Of a stretch of DNA of 64,000 bases, positions 57,539 through 64,000 are shown piece by piece; the stretch's first letter is position 1; every line of letters starts with the position of its first letter. The notes beneath the pieces were generated by a model. That model was not told the DNA's origin. It searched no databases and saw only the letters and a list, made by a program, of their open reading frames with translations. Location: NCBI GenBank assembly GCA_036365515.1, contig CM070877.1:58210975-58274974 (forward strand), read 5' to 3'. The position numbers were made by a program, and so were the translations under genes. Origin of the DNA: Torymus aiolomorphi. Taxonomy: Eukaryota; Arthropoda; Insecta; Hymenoptera; Torymidae.

Positions 57539-57933
57539 ACTACAATAGAAAGAATGATAGTGACCATTCAATGATCTTATAAGGTCATTATGATAAAAAA
57601 GGGGATCCTATTTAAAATGTCAGATTTTGATCTTCAAATATCCTTGAAAACTGTTTTTCGGTCAAATTGCAGATCATTTTCAGATTGTCCTTCTTGAACC
57701 GTTCAACTTTGGTGAAAGGCAGATTTCGCCTTTGAACCATGCCTTTGAAGCAATTTGCGTGAATAGATTTAATAGGCCTGCCTTGTATATAAAAATTCAC
57801 AATTGGCTATCCACAACCTTAAAACTCTTTATGGGCACCTAAAAACATAAAGGTGTCTCATATTTTTCGGTATAAAAACCGTGTGCAAAGGCTCAGGAAA
57901 ATCGGTGAGTGACACTTCCGTAGGGTTACTTGT

Positions 57934-58117
57934 CAGAAGATGAACTACTTCATCAAGGAACTTACAATCTCACAAGAAGAAACTCAAGACGACAACTTTT
58001 CAATTCACTTGGAATTCACCAACTCGCCATTGTACCAGTACTATCGGAAATTAAATCAACCTGGCGGTTGATGACGGGCGGAATGTTTGGGAATTATGTA
58101 ACGTTCAAGCTTCCCGC
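57934..58117. other. Non-coding flank
   Basis: Short stretch after the inverted-repeat transposon with no feature I can support; base composition rises in GC towards 58 kb. Confidence 0.4.
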
Positions 58118-58235
58118 GGTCGCACGCGAATTGGCTATACTCACTGCTTCACCGCGGCGCGAATTTGCTATAATCACTGCGTCGCCGCGGCACGAATTTG
58201 CTATAATCACTGCGTCGCCGCGGTGCGGCAACACA
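58118..58235 (+). repeat. Minisatellite of about 42 bp, three copies
   Basis: Units read close to GCGAATTTGCTATAATCACTG followed by CGTCGCCGCGGCAC, three times, the first more diverged. GC-rich relative to surroundings. Confidence 0.8.
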
Positions 58236-58784
58236 GCGCAGCGTCGCTGCGGAACAGCTGAGATGTTCTACTGACTATCGCGGTGCGCACGAAGTCACGC
58301 TGTCTCTCTCACTCTTCCATCTATAAATGAGAGACGCTGATTTGACCCTGGACTCGGTGACAAGTTCAGCGAGGAAGAAGATGGATGTTCTCACTCAAAG
58401 TCTGCTACATGGATAAACTCACTGTGCGCCTTCGGCAATTTTCATTGGAAGGACACAAGTTTGGTCACTCTCTCTCTCAGCATGGACATCTCATACGGTG
58501 TCGTTTCGTACGGCATCGTCTCACACGGCAGCTTGGCATACGGTAGTGTCTGATGTATTGTGGCAATGGTATCTCCTCGAGTGGCAGTGATTCGCATACG
58601 GCAGTGCTTCTCATACGGCATGTTCTCACTGGCTCTCTGCACCTAGCAAGCCACTAGGCTGCGTGGGCTACTCGTACGACATCTTCTCACCGGCGCTCGA
58701 TGCTTTGAGTGCACTGCGAGGCAACATCTCACGCAACTTCTACTGCATTTTGACGACTGTTCTTAGCGACGAAACTTAACTTGC
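58236..58784. repeat. Degenerate CATACGGC-type repeats
   Basis: Between 58480 and 58625 the motif tcatacggcagt / tcgtacggcatc / tcacacggcagc recurs six or more times at irregular spacing. The rest of the stretch has no clear gene. Confidence 0.6.
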
Positions 58785-58925
58785 TTTTCTCAACTGGCGT
58801 TTCTCGACAGAGTTTTCTCAACTGGCGTTTCTCAACTGGCTTTTCTCAACTGGCGTTTCTCAACTGGTTTTTCTCAACTGGCGTTTCTCAACTGGCTTTT
58901 CTCACATGGCTTTTCACCTGGCTTC
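58785..58925 (+). repeat. 17-bp minisatellite (CTCAACTGGCGTTT family)
   Basis: Eight or so copies of a unit near TTCTCAACTGGCGTT or TTCTCAACTGGCTTT in tandem. A frame reads through it, but as a simple repeat (LNWRFST...). Confidence 0.88.
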
Positions 58926-59885
58926 TCTCATCGGCTGTTTCGTATCCGCGCGCTCACCCAATTCGGCTTCATCATCATCGCTGTGCATCGCAATTGGCTT
59001 TCTCACTGACTTTAAGATTAATAAAATCGCCATGAAGCTAAGGTAACCCCTGATACACGGCACAGCCATTTTGTTACAAGTAAGCAGTGGTAATACGTGA
59101 ATGTACTCTGCACATGTAATTTTCGGCAACTTTCACACCACAAAAAATCAATGATATTTGGTTGGGTAATTTGAGCAAGCAAGCATTCACAGGGGGACTC
59201 AACGGTATCAAAACTCATCTACACTCACACAGGAAAGCTCAACCATAAATACTCTTACACTCAACTATTTATTGGAACACTCGTATACTCAAACATAATT
59301 TTGTAACATTTACACACATCCTTTATATCAATCTTTTAAAACAACTGTTCCATCGAATATTATGTAAATAAGTTATTGTAATTATTTAATAGTGATTATA
59401 GTTTTTAGACTTTTTTCAATATATTGTGGTTAAATTTACTCAAGTGTTTGTCCCTCAATTTATTTTGTAAACACCCACAGCATGTCCTCATTATATTATG
59501 GCATTCTCAAACACCAGGATATAATGCACAATCTTGTAAAAAGCATGCTTCTGAAGGAGGTTTACATACCAGCGCAGCCAGAACATCTGAACGAATAATT
59601 TTCAGTTCTAAATTATTTACTTCTAAAAAATGTTACTATATAGATCGCAGTTTGCACAGTGGACGCAAAGACAAACTCCATTCACAGGGCCAATACATGT
59701 TTTGGACACAAAGCATAAAAATTAGAGATGCTTATTGCGATTACAGAATTATTCTTTTTTAATATGTCATAAATCTCTTTTATACTGCGAGTTAGAAAAC
59801 GTTTAGCCACTTTTTGTTTTTCACCATTTTCTTTAACGGTGTTACATCTCGGGTATTCGGGCTTTGTCTTGAGTAGTCAAGGTCA
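58926..59885. other. Gene-free stretch
   Basis: Nearly 1 kb without a supported gene. A 112-codon frame at 59424-59762 has no recognisable features. Confidence 0.4.
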
Positions 59886-60680
59886 TCATTTAGGTAATAG
59901 GTTAAGGCTATATCTTTCAATATCGGGCTCAGAGTACATGTCTTTCGTTTTTACCATTCTTCTCGCTTTGTTGATCATGTACGATGTTACATCAGGAAAA
60001 TAATTTAAAATTTGAAGTTTGGTATATTTTTCTGGTAGCAAAGTTAAAAGTTTTATTTTTTCTGATATTGATGAAGAAATTTTCAACGCAACTGCTAAAT
60101 TATTAATGCAGTCTTTACAAGAAGGCTCTGTAGAAGTTTTTGGCTCGTCGTTTGAAACACAGAGTAAAAAAGAGAGATTTACACACAGTAAATTATTTGC
60201 AATCTAGCACTAGTTGAATCGGAGAACGATGTTACTATTTCTGTTCTTTTTCTAGAAACATAATTTTGAAGAGCTGATTTGTCAAATTTGTACCTTGTCG
60301 TTTTCAGTTAATGACAATATTTGACTGTTCATTTTACTAATAAGCTCAAGTGTACTCGGCCTAAAATCATCATGGATAATTTCATTTTCAACCATATTAA
60401 TCTCTTCATTATCTATATCGTGCCCCTCTACAGTATTATTTGTTTCTTGGCCTTCTGTTTTAATATTTTTAATAAAATTGTACTAATTAATACAAACTCT
60501 GTCTGAACTTTTCACAATTAGATGAGGAAACATTGATGTTACTTTTTCAGCTAACTCATTCAATCCGAAAAACGCTACTTTTTCTGTTTTATACAAATAT
60601 TTTTTATTCACGATTTCTTGTTCCTTCGAACTGCTTGCGTATAATTCAATAAATAGGTAATTGTGAAATAAATCACTCAA
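59886..60680 (-). pseudogene. Transposon-type gene fragment, N-terminal region
   Basis: On the minus strand the reading from 60680 gives KVAFFGLNELAEKVTSMFPHL..., then broken sequence, then KIKLLTLLPEKYTKLQILNYFPDVTSYMINKARRMVKTKDMYSEPD. The last block (LLTLxP...F.V..YMI.KAR...K) is typical of the N-terminal part of the same transposon-like family whose HGKG/DGxGG part is at 49.2-50.4 kb. Several stops and shifts lie between the two blocks. Function of the family is unknown to me. Confidence 0.55.
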
Positions 60681-60728
60681 GATCCTTCCAAGTAGACATT
60701 TTTTATTAGTGAAATTTTTTTTTCTAAC

Positions 60729-60762
60729 GTTTCGGAAACATTTTTTAAGTTTCCCTTTTCAG
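60729..60762 (-). ncRNA. Hammerhead-ribozyme-like core, damaged
   Basis: On the minus strand CTGAAAA - helix - GAAAC. The catalytic G of CUGANGA is A here, so it should be inactive. Confidence 0.5.
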
Positions 60763-61148
60763 AGACTAAAGCAACCAAATTAAAAAAAACTATTTGCCAT
60801 TGAACAATTTTTTCAACGTTAACATAAAAAACGTCACACAACTTTATCTCACCTCAAAAGATTAACTCGTTTTATTCGTGCATAAGAATATTGCACTTTG
60901 TCAAAATTGCAACCAATAACCGGCCATAATACGTCACACTGTCCATGATTGAAAAAATCAGGACAGAGGCAAGGCACTTTCGCCTGGGAGGTAACTCTCA
61001 AGCGTTGAAGTAACACTAAAACGCGACGGTACTACGACAGGTGTATTTATACTCTAATTTCAGTTGGTGGGGAGAGCATGACAACGGCTTCTCAGTGCTC
61101 TCCTACATTTGTTTTTTCTACAAAGAGTTTATCTCTACTTTTTGTCGA

Positions 61149-61484
61149 TTAATTAATAGTGTCAATTGTTGTTTTAAAATCGCTTTTTAACTTGATAGTG
61201 TCATTGATTCTATTCATATTGTTGTTCGTGTTATAAATATGTAACATTTCGGAAAACAATAATTTTCTTTTTCTAGTTTCATTGTCTAAAATTTTGATAT
61301 TATCTAAATTTATCTTATGTTTTGTGGCATGTATATGTTCGGCCAGAGCTGATTTTTTATCATAATTTTTTATACAAAGTTTATGTTCATAAATACGCTT
61401 TTTGAGTTTTCTACTAGTTTGACCAATGCACGATGTCTTACAATCATTGCAGCTTATCCTGTAGACTACATTATTTATAGACAT
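61149..61484 (-). pseudogene. Penelope-like GIY-YIG endonuclease domain
   Basis: A 111-codon frame on the minus strand reads VVYRISCNDCKTSCIGQTSRKLKKRIYEHK, then SALAEHIHATKHKINLDNIKIL and RKRKLLFSEMLHI. The first block is the GIY-YIG motif of Penelope-like endonucleases, including the Cys pair CNDC and the Arg of KLKKRIYEH. The second half of YIG is CIG, so the conserved Tyr is lost, and the RT domain normally upstream is missing. It would nick target DNA during retrotransposition. Confidence 0.85.
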
Positions 61485-61566
61485 TTTATCTATGACGTTC
61501 GTTTATGTTAACATTGAAAAAATTGTTCAATGACAAATTGTTTTTTTAATTTTGTTGCTTTAGTCT

Positions 61567-61599
61567 CTGAAGAGGGAAACTAAAAAATATTTCCGAAAC
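61567..61599 (+). ncRNA. Hammerhead-ribozyme-like core
   Basis: CTGAAGA, a hairpin (GGAAA against TTTCC around a loop), then GAAAC gives the conserved hammerhead CUGANGA-helix II-GAAA core. Penelope-like elements are known to carry minimal hammerheads in their terminal repeats. Helices I and III are short and not proved here. Confidence 0.55.
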
Positions 61600-61675
61600 G
61601 TTTGAGAAAAAAATTTCACTAATAAAAAATGTCTGCTTGGAAGGATCTTGAGTGATTTATTTCACAATTACCTAT

Positions 61676-63336
61676 CTATTGAAATATTTTTTATGCCTGT
61701 TTGGACACTTTAATCTCTTAGATGAATGTATATTCATTGTATCTGAATAAAAGTAGTCAACTTAGACGGTGAGCAACTTTAGCACTAAACTTATAACAAT
61801 TAAACAAAATTTAAATTAACATTTAACTGATTTTCTTTCATAATTAATTCAAAACTATTAAATTATTCTTTATTTTTAAATGTATAACCTGTTTATTATT
61901 CGTTGACATGCATTTTATCAACAATCGTGAGCTTGAGTAACCGTCAAATAACTGAAACTCTCAAGTAATATATTTTTTATAGGATTTTATATATAAAAAA
62001 ATTTTATAATACTATTATTAACATAATTTTGTTCAAATAAAGTTTTTTTCCTCCAAGATTTATGTAAAATAACGCAAAAATAAACGAAAAACTCGAGAAA
62101 AAAGTTATTTCATTTTTTACTCCCATACAACTCGAAAGTGGAAAGTCTCATATAGCACAAAATTTAGGTCATATTATCAGCTATCTCTCAAAAAATTTGC
62201 AGCCAAAAAAACATGGTGTTTTTGAGAAAAACGTGTTTCAAGTTTTCTTTTTGATTGGCGATTTCTAGGTTAGCTTTCATTATTTAAAAAAAAACTGATG
62301 CGGAATGAAAGAGCATCTAAAACAACATCGAATGACTCGTGAAGCTAAAGAAAACTCCAAAAATCATAAAAATACTTGTAATTTCAATTTTATTTTGTCA
62401 TTCATAATCATTTTAGAGGTTATCTTAAAAAGCAGCACAAAAAGTGTAATTTTGGTCTAATCAAAAAATGAAAAAATACGTTTTTCTTTATTTTGCATGA
62501 GAAATAATATATTTCAATTTGGAATTTATTGATGACATGACTTCCGCAAGCCCGTACAATTTGAGATCGAATCGGTCTTCTCATTCTGTTTTAATTTTCA
62601 ATTAGGTAATCTTTATTCTTCTTCGCGCTTCCAATAGTGTGTGGCTTGATTTTATGAGGCACCGGATTGGGGTGTGAAGAGTCAATTTTTGTATCATTAT
62701 ATGAACTTTGATTACTGAAATGCAACGAATCAAATTTTTATTTTTGAAACATAATCTATTTGACACAATAAATTCATCTTTCTTTCTACAAAAAGAAAGT
62801 TAATTTCTTCTCCCCTTATCCTGAGCCAAAAAATATAAAATAACTTAAATGGAATCTTGTCTGTTACAAGTGGCGATTCTGTCAGGATAAGGAGTTCTTC
62901 AAAGAAAATATAGAAAGGAAGAATAGTTCGGCTTCTTGAAATTTCGAACACACATTTGAAGTATCAAGATTCCTTGCCTGTACTGCATCTCCAGACTTGC
63001 GGAATAGCACCTAAAGCAGTTAAGGTACCTAAATCATGCTAGAAAGATGCCACTATTATAAACTTTTATAAATGCACAAAGTCATTTCACGACATATGTC
63101 GACCGATGACTATAGTGCGAAGATCCCCGAGCAACATTATCCCACTCATATATCAGATTTGCAAAAGTTTGGAGCAATATGCAAAACTGGAACATTCAAC
63201 AGTGAAGAAAGTTCACCCGGTTGCAAAGACGCCGGCCACTGCAAAGCGGGTTGCAGCTGCAAAGCGGGATGACACCGTAGAGAGCAACAACAACAGTAAC
63301 AACAACAGTAACGACGGCAGTAACAACAACAGCAAC
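61676..63336. other. Gene-poor stretch
   Basis: About 1.66 kb. 61.7-63.0 kb is AT-rich with no supported gene. 63072-63342 has a short open frame with Lys/Ala-rich then Asn/Ser-rich codons (an AAC/AGT repeat at 63285-63336, adjacent to the Copia-3 LTR). I cannot assign it. Confidence 0.4.
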
Positions 63337-63579
63337 TGTTGAAAAATGTGATACATATATATTGTACCAATGTAACTATTATTTGTCGCCAAGTCTGTCG
63401 AGAGTAGACACACACATGTATGTCTCCCCTCCCGACTGTGTGCATGAGTATAGTTAAGTGAAGAAGTAGCGAGCAACGCTACGTTGAAAAGTGAGCACCT
63501 GGCGTGTGGCGCCAATTCAATAAACTAGTAATTTATTTAAAATGTCTCCTCTTTTTATTTACCAATCCACATCCTAATA
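63337..63579 (+). repeat. Copia-3 5' LTR (243 bp)
   Basis: Starts tgttgaaaaatg; the likely end is atcctaata just before TGGTGGTAG, so the terminal CA appears changed to TA. Layout (cgtgtggcgcc...caataaac) matches the other copia LTRs of the window. Confidence 0.8.
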
Positions 63580-63718
63580 TGGTGGTAGAACATGGTTATT
63601 TAGTTTTTAGGTAAATCTACTTATCTTTATATGAACCTTCGGGAGAATATAAAGATAATTAACTAAGGATAAAACCGAGCACGAAGGAACGCCCAAAACA
63701 AAGGAAGTAGCTACAACA

Positions 63719-64000
63719 TTGGAGATCAAGCAAGAGAAAGATTCCAAACACAAAGGAACGTTCGAGAACGAAGAAGACAAAAGGGAGAGAAAGGAAGTCT
63801 TGATACCGGTGTTTGATGGAGAAGACTACAGTATGTGGAAGAAAAGAATTACGAAGTTAAAAAAATGTGATGTAATGATAACCAGAGCAAAAAGAGCACC
63901 ATATGAAGATAACTGGGATGAAAATGATTTAAAGGCAATAAATCTAATTTATAGTGCCATATAGAATAAACAATTGGAATTTGTTTCTCAAGAAACTACA
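63719..64000 (+). pseudogene. Copia-3 Gag, N-terminal part with nonsense codon
   Basis: Reading includes TFENEEDKRERKEVLIPVFDGEDYSMWKKRIT, LKKCDVMITRAKRAP and DLKAINLIYSAI, then TAG at 63962-63964, then NKQLEFVSQET. In Copia-2 the same site is a Ser codon in SAISNKQLEF. The acidic repeats and UBN2 start match Copia-2 Gag. A short deletion relative to Copia-2 lies after KKRIT. Confidence 0.85.

Larger units (their letters stand above)
52971..57933 (+). mobile_element. 5-kb inverted-repeat DNA transposon with pogo-like transposase
   Basis: The ends (ACAAGTAACGCTACGGAAG... at 52971 and its inverted match ending ACTTGT at 57933) form terminal repeats of about 140 bases (52971-53112 and 57793-57933) with a few differences. 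Inside is a DDE transposase gene pointing right. No clear target duplication is visible. A smaller MITE-like inverted repeat sits just inside the left end. The unusually long gene-poor left interior (53.7-56.0 kb) suggests further insertions. Confidence 0.8.
60652..61675 (-). mobile_element. Penelope-like element fragment between inverted arms
   Basis: 60652-60836 and 61490-61675 are inverted copies of about 185 bases, each containing the hammerhead-like core, and the GIY-YIG frame lies between them on the minus strand. Penelope-like elements commonly leave 5'-truncated copies with inverted or tandem end pieces. RT is absent. The left arm is in the expected 3' position for the endonuclease; the right arm is the inverted extra piece. 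Confidence 0.75.
63337..64000 (+). mobile_element. Copia-3: 5' end of a third copia element
   Basis: An LTR followed by a primer-site-like TGGTGGTAGAAC, a leader, and the start of Gag. The element continues beyond the window. Gag is closely related to Copia-2 Gag, though the LTR differs. Confidence 0.9.

Noticed and set aside
63072..63342. Short frame before Copia-3 as a gene
   Set aside because: No recognisable domain and it ends in an AAC/AGT simple repeat.

Overview
The window is a 64 kb block of AT-rich repetitive animal DNA made almost entirely of transposable elements. Intron-poor retroelement frames, tRNA-like SINE heads, a Maverick/Polinton, copia, gypsy, jockey-like LINE and Penelope-like pieces, and many TA-targeting MITEs point to an arthropod, most likely an insect. 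I found no convincing host gene, so the species cannot be fixed from this sequence.

Layout. 1-3904 is the 3' part of a copia element (Copia-1) with its 3' LTR. 4856-11880 is a decayed gypsy/Ty3 element on the minus strand, with a TTAA-flanked MITE inside its integrase. 12472-46368 is one old plus-strand LINE (LINE-A) opened by a stack of later insertions. A minus-strand LINE-B (14098-35220) sits in codon 36 of LINE-A ORF2. A 16,049-bp Maverick (15022-31070, 6-bp target duplication AATGTG) sits inside LINE-B ORF2. A second copia (Copia-2, 36035-44396) sits further along LINE-A ORF2; its RT is split by a 3.46-kb TA-flanked inverted-repeat element, which carries a 623-bp MITE. Reading across most junctions restores an open frame, so the order of insertion can be read directly.

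The Maverick is the main content. It has 643-bp terminal inverted repeats and nearly a full gene set: protein-primed DNA polymerase B, packaging ATPase, retroviral-type DD35E integrase with chromodomain, minor capsid protein, basic PX-like protein, double-jelly-roll major capsid protein, adenovirus-type cysteine protease, and several unassigned proteins. In the known Polinton scheme PolB copies the element, the integrase inserts it, and ATPase, protease and capsid proteins would build virions. Here the genes carry isolated lesions: single nonsense codons in PolB, a small gene, integrase and minor capsid; a probable ATG-to-ATA start change in the major capsid gene; and a few frameshifts. It is probably no longer autonomous but looks fairly young.

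46369-64000 is a mosaic: (TA)n arrays broken by MITEs; a 3.8-kb inverted duplication (47809-51663) of an unnamed transposon gene; a 5-kb inverted-repeat element with a pogo-like DDE transposase (52971-57933); minisatellites; a Penelope-like GIY-YIG endonuclease fragment between inverted arms carrying a hammerhead-like ribozyme core (60652-61675); and the start of a third copia (63337 to the end).
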